Shown piece after piece: positions 13,701 to 25,700 of a stretch of 64,000 bases of DNA; within the stretch, counting starts at the first letter, position 1, and every line of letters starts with the position of its first letter. Source of the DNA: Beaufortia kweichowensis. Lineage: Eukaryota > Chordata > Actinopteri > Cypriniformes > Gastromyzontidae. The DNA is taken from assembly GCA_019155185.1 (NCBI GenBank), contig CM032813.1:1856501-1920500 (forward strand). Reading direction: 5' to 3'. Under the pieces are notes generated by a model. That model was not told where the DNA came from and searched no databases. It was given only the letters and a program-made list of their open reading frames with translations. The position numbers and the translations under genes are program-made.

Positions 13701-16700
13701 TCTAAAAACAGTGAGTAAGTGTTTCTAAACTTCTGACTGGTGCTTTAGTTTAACAAGGAAAAAATAATTATTTTACCCAATAATTGTGCAATGTGCTAAT
13801 GCTGTGTTTAATAAAGTAACACACCAATGGTTCAGCAACATACGGCAAACGTTATTGAAACCATTTGTAATTTATGTCTCCAATGTAGAGCCCTATATGT
13901 GTGGCACTGGGTAAAGTGTGCCAAATTGGTATTTTATGAGGTTTCATGAAATGTAAGTTATTTCATTAAAAAGCAGCTCAGTAGGCAGCGAAACAGCTCA
14001 ATACGTTTCCAAGCAGAGCAGCAGTGTATGTTCTTAATGACAGAATGAACGAAAGCGCACAAGGACGTAACGTGTGTGCGTGTTTTGGACAGCACACTGC
14101 AGATACCCTTGTCTCCGCTGTAGTGTCAGTTTAATGAGGCATGACGAAGAGCAGCATGACAATACAGGAAACCAGGAATCCTCTTTCTCTGTCTTTCTGT
14201 CTTTTTCTCCGTATTATTATTCAGTATTCTTTTCAGCTTGGGCTGGCGAGCCGTGCAATAACACACACTACACGAGACAACAGCCGAGATATGACACTCC
14301 GGCTTCTTCCTGTTTTAATGGTCATGTTCAGGCGGAGGAGACTGAAGTGACTCTACTGTTTAATGGCCATATCTTGTGCACAGCGACAGCTAGGAACGGT
14401 AAACACAGCTTTGCCTGGCGCGCGGTATGTTTGGGCATGCGAGATAAATGGTTTCAGTCCGGTGCAGAGGCATTACCTGATATGTTCCAGTCCAATATTG
14501 TTGAATACAATTTACCGCCTCATTGTCCCTGTGCATGCAGACCCTAGTTTGGTTGTTTTCCCTGGCAAGGTGACACTACATATGTTTGAAGGCTGATATG
14601 AACTAGTTCACATGAAAATGCAAGCGTTGGTCTCAAAAATGATATCAAACTTGTGGATTTAAATGCAGCTGTGGTAAAGTTTGTGTTCGTAGTAGAATTG
14701 TTTTTATTTTAATTCCTGAATTGGGTATTTCTGATTCTTTATTGTCAATAGATACAAAATTGTTAGTTGATTGATTGATTGATTGATTGCAGTCAAAGAA
14801 GAGTATCACAGATTAAAACCACTGTGTGGTTAACATACTCTGTTAATTTATTTCAATTAGCTAAACAAAAAAATTATTTAAAAATGTTTTTGACTCGGAC
14901 AAGTTAGTGAAAAAAGCAGTCAGCAGGAGTCTAGATGAGCTGCTTTAGTACTGTTTTAAATGCATTCTAGGGTAAGTCATCTGATAAAATGTTAAGAGGA
15001 GATTTTTACTAATTCTGGGAAATGGGCAGCTACTTTAAAAATGCTAAAATATAATATACCTTTAAATTATTTGGTATTTTTATAGTAGTTCATTATATAT
15101 TGTGTTCATTCATAGTGCTCTGCATCAAACATTGTTTATCAGGATTAAAATTTATGGTCCATTTTGTAGGGGTGGGAATCTTTAGGTACTACGCGATCCG
15201 ATTCCGATTCTGGGACTCACGATCCGATTCCAAAACGATTCTTCATATAATTTTTGCAAATATGATAAATTTGCATTTTAAATAAATAAAGAGTTTTTAT
15301 GCTTTTTGTTTATAGTTAGAATCTCTTTGACAGTATTCCCATCTTGCAGTTTAATTTTATTGCTTTTATTTTAACAAAGTTATATTCAGGATGAACAAGT
15401 TCTGACATAGAATCGCTTCTGAATCTTTGAGAATCGATTCAGAATCGTTAGAGAAAGAATCCCGATGCATCGATTTTTTTTTTTTCTCCCACCCCTACCA
15501 TTTTGTGTGCATGTGTGTGTGTTTAGATCCTCGATGTACAGCTGTGAGAGTTTACTGGTGCCAGTAGTGGGTACATGGGGAGTGTTTAGATTGGATCAGC
15601 TCTTCTGTGAGATGCAGAGAGGTGGAATTATTTATAATGAATTGGCTGCTCAATGAGGTATAACAGTACAGTGTTTCATTGGATAGGCTGCTGATGGAGG
15701 AACAGGTACTGTAGATATGTTTATATTAAGCAGACTCCACAGAAATACAGCTGTTAAAGAGCAGGGTAGCAGTAAAAACACAGTGTTGATTCATCTTTTC
15801 ACAAGATGAAAATGTCGCAAGTGTAGTTCAAATTCAAGTTCAAGATTATTTGTATAGCACTTTAACAATGTAACATTGTTTCAAAGCAGCTTTACAGCAG
15901 AATAAACAGAATGACAATCAGGGAAATATAAAAGCTAATTTAATAACTAATATCTAATATCACTAATATCTAATATTAGCAGTCTCCTAGTAAGCACTCC
16001 AACATGGCGACGGAGGCAAGGAACCCAAACTCCATATATTAATACACATTCATATGGAGAAATACAATAATATGGAGAAACCTTGGGAGAACCCAGACTC
16101 ACTTGGAGGGTCATTTCTCCTCTGACGCGTCACAGCTGCAGTCAGTAGTTTGATAAAAATTCTTTGATTTAAAGTCGTGTACTAAATTTGCTAAAGTTTG
16201 AAGCCGTGTTGATCTGGATTATTAGTTGTGATTGAATTTAACAAGTGTAGGGTGACAGACATGTAGATTAACTTTACCCAGAAACCTGTGCTCTCTTTTA
16301 TTATCCTGAATGTATTTTACTAAACAGAGAGTAGATGCACAAGAAAAGAGTTTGAAATGTTAGTCTTAATAGCATGCATTAAAGATATTTGGCCATAATA
16401 TGGTGGAGAAAGTTAAAGCAGTGAGGCGTAAGAGAAGCCACTTATTTCTTGCTGAATCATCGTATGCTGATTTATGACCAGTTGATGTGGCTCTCGTTCC
16501 TCAGGGATGTGCATTATTTAGAAAGGCACCAACAGAAAAAGATTTGCTTGTTCATTATTAGAAGAAATGTTGAGGAATACAAGGGAGGCCTTTATGTCAT
16601 TTTAAATAATATGCAAAACTGTAACACAACCTGCAATTTTGAAAATGTCTTACGATAGAAAGTGACAGTAGAGAAAGTGGCTAAAACCCACATTTACACT

Positions 16701-19700
16701 GTAATGATCTCTATAATTTAACGCTATTAAATTTTCTATGTCAGGTTTATAGTGGTGGATTTAGCCAAAAGACCCTGTGGTGTCAGATTCTGTTCTAGAA
16801 AAGTACAGAGCACTCTCTGCAAAATTAAATGGATTTTCCTAGTGCCTCCCATTGACTCAAGTTGTCTCCTGTTTAGTTTGGGCTTATTGCGACATCTCTA
16901 AAATCGATTGCTTCAGCTTCTCTCCACCGCACTGCTGTTTTGTGCGTGTCTGATCCACCGAGTGCAAAGCCCCCTTAACCCATAAATATGGACTTTTACA
17001 GATCCACACATATATGTATACACAAAAACATCAATATATTTCATTTCTGAACACTGTCTTATCTGTTCCTCTGTGTTTGGATTTGTAAAAGCAGATTATC
17101 CCAGACAACTGTTTCAGCTCCGACTAAAAAAACAACAAAAAATATGTGGAAAATATGAACATCTATTATCTCATAAAATAATCGTCAGTTTCACATAAAA
17201 ACCAAACCTTTGACATCCAGAAAAGTAGGTTTTAATTTACACATAAAATAGTCTGTGTAGTTTGAAAACTCCTAATACTATTTATAATATTTACTATAAT
17301 ATTTTAATATTTATTAATGAGTGCAAAGGTTCAGAAAGAAGTACATGAACTTGAATAAAATGTCTGCAATGTCTAAATACATACTGTAAGTAGGATTCAT
17401 GGTGGTGGTTTTAAAATATTCATGAGTGTAATTATTGATGCTTTATATTCATAAAAATCATCACAATTAAGTGTAATATTTGAGGTTTGATTGCAAATGT
17501 ATTCATCAGCATCATGAAAAGGTCAAAGTAGCTGTGTAGGTTTTTTTGCTCTGACTGGAGAAAGCTCGCCAGGGCTTTTCATAATGTTTCCATCGAACAC
17601 TGTAATGCCTTTGCAATCGGCCCACTTTATATCCCACGTAATATGATTTTTGGTGTCCAAATCAGCGCCTGTTTAAAATCGATGGCAAAGGCTGCGAGGA
17701 GCTATAGCGTAAGCTGCTAACACAAGCTAATGTGGCAAAGAGGATTCATCACGTTGTGACAGATTCCATTACGCCGTTCTAAAAAGGTCAATCAGATCAG
17801 ATACGTGTTTATAGATATTTTCTCCTGGCCTTTAACATATGCTGCCCTGCTATAAAGTTGTTTGTCTGCTCATCAGGTATGGCTCAACATATCTTTGTGT
17901 TTCCAGAGAGATGGAGGTGAAATAGCAAGTATTGATTGATGTTCAGCTAAAGCCTCAAATTAGATCATCTTACTGTCTTAGAATAGAAAATATGTTTACT
18001 GAAAGAGCTGTGACACCAACATGTTTATATTTATACCATTCTGTTGGATCTGTAGTGGCACTGGAACATATTTTCTTATGTCATATAAAGACACGTCCTC
18101 CCTGTTTTTGATAAGAGAATGTTAACACTGCAGCCTGCACCTACAGGACTGTCATGTCTCAGCTTTCAGTTGAGGTTCGATAGCTCAAAGTTAATTGACC
18201 TATCTATTGAACTTTAGAAGCAATGCAAAATGTCAACAGTAGCTTTAAAATGCAAAATAATAATGATTATAATTGAAAAATCGATACTTGGCGTCTGTGT
18301 ATTGATTCTATATCGAGATGAAAGAGCGTCACGGTGTTATGTTGTATTGATTTTTTTTTCTTCCACCCAGTTCAGAGCGTTCAAATGCCATCACACGAGC
18401 CAAATAAGGAAACAAGGAAGTTGCTAGACAACATTTCAACTATACCCTTAACCCCTATCACACAGTGGCAGATTGAACTAAATGACAGATAGATTTACTG
18501 ATGAGATTCTGACCACATTATATTGTTGGGTTAATTATAAATAACTTTGGGAACAAGATGTTAATATTCAGGAAACTTGTTGGGATACCTAGTATATTTT
18601 GTAAAGTTTATATCTTTTGTCATATTTTTTTTTCTTTGTGGGAAACTCTTTTGTACATCTAACAAGACTCAAAGACAAAGACGGTACACTATATATGTGT
18701 ATCTAACTTCACAGTTAATTCTTTACAGTTGATTTTGCTAAAAATGTGTCGGTGTGTGTGAGGAGGGGTGTTAAACAAAGCAGCATCATCTGTTTAAGAG
18801 CTTAATTCAAGGCTTAGGAATTTAATTTAAGTTTGAATGAATAATATTTACAGTGAGTTTTTAGTCTTTTCTGCTTAGTGTATCTCACTAATGGACATCT
18901 TTGGAAGGCTATTGTCTCTCTGGTCTATTTTGCCCATGCTAACTGAACACACAAGAACTAAGTCTATTCAGTATGAGGATTAAACACCTAGGCCTTCATC
19001 CTCGGGTTGAGAAGGTGAATTACTTGTAAATGAAGTTTTCTTTTTTTATTGTCCACTGGGATGTCTGGGGAAGTTGGAAAGGTTTTCATTTTTATCTTCT
19101 CCAATGAATAAAACATATATACAGTGTATTGTTGAATTATAGATAGAGTTTTTGCTTAGCGCTATTTTTTATACTTATTCCCCTGTGAAAAGTTGTGAGC
19201 GTGGATGAGACTATGGAAGTTGATGGAATAATATTTTGGGGTCTTCTAGAAATGCCCATTTACATTAAACCAGTTTGTGTACAGTAGACCATGTGTGTCA
19301 GGCCAGATTATGTATGGACACATATATTTTATATGTAGATGCTTCAGTGAAATACATCCATGCAATATGATATAACAAATTGTTGACTGGTCCGTTTTAG
19401 GGTAAAATCTGTGGAAATATATGCACTAAACTTATCAATGAAGTTTAGAAAAGCTAACCTCTCATTTTGTGACCTTTTGTCTTGCACAGAACTATTGGTC
19501 TGTTATATAAATCGTTTCATCATCCTAGTTTATTTTCCATTTCCTCCCTTTTTCTTTTTGCCTTTTTGTTTCATCAGTTTGTTTTCTCCCTCATTCCTCT
19601 CTGAATTATTAATATCAAGTTCAACAACCTCAAAGACATCAGAGATCAAAATCACATTGCACTTTTATTAAATTAAGGGTTAAACGAAGAAATATGAAAG

Positions 19701-22700
19701 AAATGTTATGTATTAATGATACATTGATATTCATTCAGCTATTTCTGGTGGCATCTTTGGTACTTACTAATGTGTTTTTATTTTCTTTATTAAAGCAGAT
19801 CAGTGAATATTGTAGTTCACATGGGTTTTTTTATTTTATTTACACCCCTCGTAAGTCCCTTAATGTTGTTTCAAGGTTCTTGAGCAAGGTTGTATAATTC
19901 ACTTGACAATGAACAAACATGTCAGTTCACCCCACCATCCTCTTCTACATTTTCTCATACCTTACTTTTGTTTCATCACACTCTTGATCTTTCATTAACT
20001 TTAATGAAGCAGACACCATGATGAAAATTAGTTTATTCTCGTCTGGATTTTGTCTGCACATTTTAGCTCAGTGAAAGACAAACACTTCGGCTGTCATTTA
20101 CCAAACACTGTTTGCCATCTTCCCCCTTACAAGCTCAGGGAGTGATTCATTTCCCAGGATTCTTTAATAAAAATAAATAACCAAAGCCAAACGGTAGAGA
20201 TGAATGAGCACAGAGTTGAAAAACCAAGAAGGTCAGAATTCATCAGAAAACAATTTGGTCTAATTTGATCATCGCTAGAGAACAAAGAACCAAACTAGGA
20301 GTCAGATTTTGTGTTAATATAATGTTTTCATCTCACAAAACATTGTAGACTAAATGGTGTCTGCAGGGCTTGTTTAATACGGCAGTCCTGTCAGTTGTTT
20401 ACTTGAAGAGGCTCTAATAAACTGTCAGTGAAATTAGCATCGACCCACAGAAATACAGAAGAAAGTCTTTGAAATGTTTAATCTCAGTATTGACAGCGGT
20501 GTATATTAAACGAGATTCGTGTGTGTTTATGCGCAGACATTCACAGGGAACAGTGACGCAGACACAGTGGTGCAACACAAACTCCCTCATTCAATCAGGA
20601 CTCGATATTTGCGGCTGCTACCCCTTGAGAAAAGCCCCAAAGGAGGAGCGGGCATACGACTGGAGGTCTACGGCTGCACGTACAGTGAGTCATAACATTG
20701 CCTGAAAAAAATAGGTTTCACAAAATTAATCAAGAATGAAATTTCATCATCATTATCTAAGATGATCTTAAAAATCTTAAAGGTTTTTATTTCAATGTTC
20801 AAAATTACTTTTGTAGGCAAAAATATAATTGTGCCAAGATGTGAATTACTTTGAAAACGAAAATGTTATTTTAAAAAGACTTTTAAAATGAATTAAATAA
20901 TGAATAAAAAGCAGTCAGTAAGAGTCCAGCATTGATAGAAATTCATTCAGTGTGGTTTAAAAAGCTTTTCAGGTTGAGACCTCAAGATTATAAAATGTCA
21001 AGAGTATGATTTTATAAATTCTAGACAAAGTGTGACTACTATTGAAGATGATCAAATATAACATTATTTTGGATGCTTTTAGTCACAACATAATTCCCAC
21101 AGTTACAATTGTGTTTACTACTATTCTAAAATGTGAAAAAATTTCACATTGACAGAAAGCGCTAGAGTAGTAATGTCTTGGGAGGTCAAAGAAAATGCAG
21201 AAAACACAAAAGAGCAAGTCCTCATGCATTCTCCTTGATCCCCTTTTGTTCTCCGCAGAATCTGACGTCGCCGACTTTGATGGTCGCAGCGCTTTGTTAT
21301 ACCGGTTCAACCAGAAGTCCACCAGCACGGTGAAAGACGTGATATCCCTGCGATTCAGGAGCCATCAGGCAGAAGGGGTCTTGGTTCACGGAGAGGGACA
21401 GAGAGGAGATTTCCTCACTCTGGAACTTCAAAAAGGAAGACTGGCTTTGCATCTCAATTTGGGTGAGAGAATGGGATGGAAGGGGGAATTCTAGCACACA
21501 GAATTTCTAGAGAAATAGGTAATTGCTTAAAAGTGTCATGCCATATGAAGCAGAATGACCTTCTGTAGTTTTACCCACTGAGGGTGGACAAGAGAATAAA
21601 ATGAGATTTAAGAGACATACCTGAAAGGTAAAGGGAGAAAATAGGGGCTGCTAATGGCACATTGCAGGTGGTTGCTGTAGCAACACATTTTCATTCAGAT
21701 GTGCTGTAACATCTGCAAACTCAAAGAGAGGCATCTGAAGGTCTTTGTGCGATGCGTGACATCACATGTTGTGGAGTTGTGACCTTCATTTTAAAGAGTG
21801 CAGCTGAATCAAATCTCCTCTTTCAGGCTCTCATTTCTCTGTGCTGCTTTTTCTATACAGATGATGCCAAGCTTCAGTCCAGCGGTCGGTCAACCTCTCT
21901 TATGTTAGGAAGCCTGCTGGACGACCACCACTGGCACTCTGTTCAAATCGAGCGCTTTAACAAACATATCAACTTCACCGTGGATGGACACACGCAACAC
22001 TTCCGCAGTCTGGGTCAAGAGGACACACTGGAGATAGACTATGAGGTGAGTTCTGAGTGTATGTTATTCTCAAATTTTCTGATTATTCTTTCAATAAATT
22101 ATACATTATTTGTTTTATGCTAGGAAGAAATATAGAAATGTTCCCCGCTAACCATTTCTCATATTAACACGGCACCAAAGAATAAAAGACGATCCATTAC
22201 TCTTACATGCATAAAGATGTCACAGTTCCTCCTCATCCCCAAGCTCCCCACTTTTTACACTTTATTTAATCACTGCCACTGTGCACTTATTAAAGTTTAA
22301 ATCCACAAAAGCAGCACAGACAGAACATGTAGTGCCTTAAGATATGGTAACAAATTTAGATGTTCTGATCAAAGCTTTGTATTTATATTGTTATATGAAT
22401 GTGTGAATACAGTGCCTCCAGATTGTGATGCTAGCACATTAGGACTGTAGTCAAACACAGAGTTTAATTTAAGTTCACTGTGAAACAAACTGGAAAATTA
22501 AGTTAATGCTAAAAACATTACGAACTTAAAAAGCATGTTTTATTAATGGTGTAGTTTTATTTGGGGAAGAAACTACATGAAAAGGGGAGGAGCCAAATTG
22601 CAAACGCTTCCATGCTTTTGTTTTTTTTCACAATGGCCAAACAGCAAGAGGTACAGACACAAAGTTCAGGAAGATTGCTTGTTTATTGAACTGTTTACTT

Positions 22701-25700
22701 CGTTTTATATCTTGGAAGAATTGATTGTTGTTTTGATGTTTGGTATATAATTTGTTCATCCTGGTTTTTGCTTAAATTATTTTTCCCAATATGAACTGCT
22801 ATTATTTTAATCCAGCACAAATTATTTTGTAGTTTTTAAACACTTAAGTAAAAAGGCCTTGTTTATTGTAGGCCAAATGTGTTACAAGCTCTGTGTTTGT
22901 GTCTTTTTTCACAAAAAAGACGGCGTGTTTTTTTCTTTTCTTTATTCTGTTCTTCAATTCTTTGACTCTAGTCCAAAATCAGCCCTCCATTTCTCCTTTT
23001 GTGTGTTTAGGTGATTATTTCAAACGCGAGAGCACACATCCCTTGTATATTATTACTCCTCGCTTTAATGATTAATAGGTTCAATACTGACTGAAAATTG
23101 ATACCATTTATTATAGATTAACCTTGTTACAAACAACTGAAATATTTACTATTCCTCTCTTGCTGTTTTTTCTTTCTCGCTATTTTTATTTAGAGCTTCC
23201 AAACTTTTCTACAGAGTATATATTTTATTCCACTGAGATGCCTGACATGCGCTATGAATGTGCACAGTTTTTCGAAAACAACAATATTTAAAACATGTTG
23301 ATTTTACATGTTGAAACATGTTGAAGTTCAATCAGCACTGAAGTTAAAAAATCAGAACCCTGTGTTTTGTGTTCATCCTCTGATCTCGGCCAAATAATAT
23401 TGGTGTGCTACTAATCTCTGGGATCTGTTGTTGTTTTTTTGTGTGTGTTGTGTGTATGTATGTGTTTGTGTGTCCTTATTCAAGCTCAGTTTTGGAGGAA
23501 TTCCTTTGCCTGGTAAGCCGGGGACGTTTCTTCATGAAAATTTTCACGGTTGCATAGAAAACCTCAACTACAACGGCGTCAATGTCATAGACATGGCCAA
23601 GAGACGGAAACCACAGATCTATACGGTGGTGAGGACAAATGTTGTTACTGTGAATACACCGTTTCATCTCTTCATTTGTCATATCCAGGATTCAAATGGC
23701 ATGTCAGCTAGTGGGATTTTTTGTGATATAAATATATTATATAAATACATTTATTTATTCAGCACATCATTTTATACCAAGTAACATTGAATGCATTCAT
23801 TTGATCGGTATGCAATTTTGATGGATATCAGACCCATGACCTTGGCATTCTGGGATATGGCAACACCAGCTACTTGTAAGTTTGCTGTCAATTTTTTTCA
23901 ATGTAGTATCTGAAAAGAGTGTGTTTTGCTTCTAACCTTCCAATTTTCAATAACGTTATCGTTTTTAAAATTTCATCATACTTTGTATGTGCCTACAGTA
24001 TAGACCATTTCACAAGATGTAAACAACACTGGACCAGAAGCACTTCCTGTTTCACTTTTTTATATTTCACATATGTCAATTAAATTAAATCTTAAAGATG
24101 TTTGTTAAACAAGTCAGTTGTAAATGTTCTGTTGAATGTTCTGACATTTTGTGTAGTTAAAAAATTGAGACAGGAAGTGCTTCTGGATTTTGTGCTGTTT
24201 CTTGTGAAATGACATTATAGATGAATATAAATTTGATTAATTAATTTAGTTAAATAACTGAGTACCTAATACTAAAAAGGATGTGGTCATCTTCTTAGAC
24301 CAGTCTTTGATTGGAAAAAATGAATTTTGCAATGTGATGCATTTACACATTACATTTACATTTAGACATTTAGCTGACGCATGTAGTAAAAGTATAGTTT
24401 AGCTGTAATTTAGTTTTCAGTCGAGTTTCAGTCAAGTAGTTTTTGAAGAATCTTCCCCAACATTGTGTGTGTGTGTGTGTGTGGGTTTAAAAGGGCAGAC
24501 ACGGTGTGCCTCCACATGTTGCTGTGTTGAAATGTAAAAAGCTCTCTTTCTCTAATTAGCAGGCAGTGAAGTGTCTCTCCTCTTGTCCACCTCCCTCTCT
24601 GCGGGTGGTCTGATATACTTTTGTGAATATTTTAATAGCTTCATCACTTATGATATCACAGAGAAGTGGTGTTCAATTTGTCTCTCCATCCCACGTATCA
24701 ACAGCATTTTTAAGACAAAGTGACTTACTGCACTTCAAAACCCATGCATTTTTATTGCAGCATTGTATCACACTATCATTACAGAATAAATATTGTCTTA
24801 CTAAAACAGTTTTTAAATAATAACTTGTAGTAGATTGAAATAATAAATTACAATTACTTCCCTTGATGTTTTGCTTATAGCTCATTAGGATCGGTCGTCG
24901 TTATTGATAGACCAATAGGCAAATTTAAATAAATCTCTATTCACATACACAGAGGACACGTCTGTGATTTTGCTTATCCACTGCAAACAAGACCTTTTAA
25001 AGAGAAAATTGAATGAACTGGAAGGAATCTAAATGTTATGCGGCAATCAATGCTTTTCATAATAAGTTAATCGCAGCTGCTGTAATTATAATCTCGATTA
25101 TTTATCCAATTAATTGTTATTCAATAAATTAGTTAAATTATTCTGTAAAGTGTTGAGTGGCATTGATCTACGGAATGTGGAAAATATATGCTAAGATGTT
25201 TGTATTTTAACCCTTTGTTTTCTTTCTTTCATTACTTTCTTCATAATCATCCTCTCTTTCATTGATCTTTTTCCTCACTTCCTTTCCAAGGGAAATGTGA
25301 CGTTCTCCTGCTCCGAGAGTTCTTCAGTCGCTGTGACGTTTCTCAGTTCCACAGGCAGTTTCCTTGCACTCCCCGTGGATTACAGTACAGAAGATCTCTC
25401 TGTACGTCTCCAGTTCCGCACGTGGAACCAGGAGGGGCTGCTGTTCTCAGTCCAGCTCTCTCATGATCCAGACTTTATTAATCTGCAGCTTAGCCAAGCC
25501 CGACTGTCCCTCACGCTGTCTGGAGAACAACTTCACTCTGCTCAGGTTTTTAGCGGTAAGACATGTAGGATCAAACAGCATTTTATTTGTGACTAAATAT
25601 CTCACAGCATCTAAATAACAAAAAACAAGTCTAGTCTAGTGTGATCGTGGCAAATCATACAGAATGGTGAAACTACTCACAGTAACAATAATATCACATT

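Larger units (their letters stand above)
10600..20536 (+). other. cntnap5: cntnap5 intron 3 (9.9 kb)
   Basis: Largest intron in the window. It contains a TAATTA-rich segment (11505-11635), a palindromic MITE (12247-12471), a Tc1-like MITE (13320-13747), a GATT microsatellite, a hAT MITE (15167-15497) and a dispersed repeat (15826-16126). The 157-codon frame at 14074 has no recognisable domain, and no exon is needed here because exons 3 and 4 join in phase. Confidence 0.7.

Noticed and set aside
14074..14547. 157-codon open frame in cntnap5 intron 3
   Set aside because: No conserved motif or domain; overlaps other open frames and lies in an intron whose flanking exons already join in phase. 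Low-complexity hydrophobic and Cys-rich runs suggest chance.
23832..23875. 44-nt exon-like segment with CAG acceptor and CTT|GTAAGT donor after cntnap5 exon 7
   Set aside because: Poor pyrimidine tract, no family match, and inclusion would break the perfect phase between exons 7 and 8. At most a poison exon.
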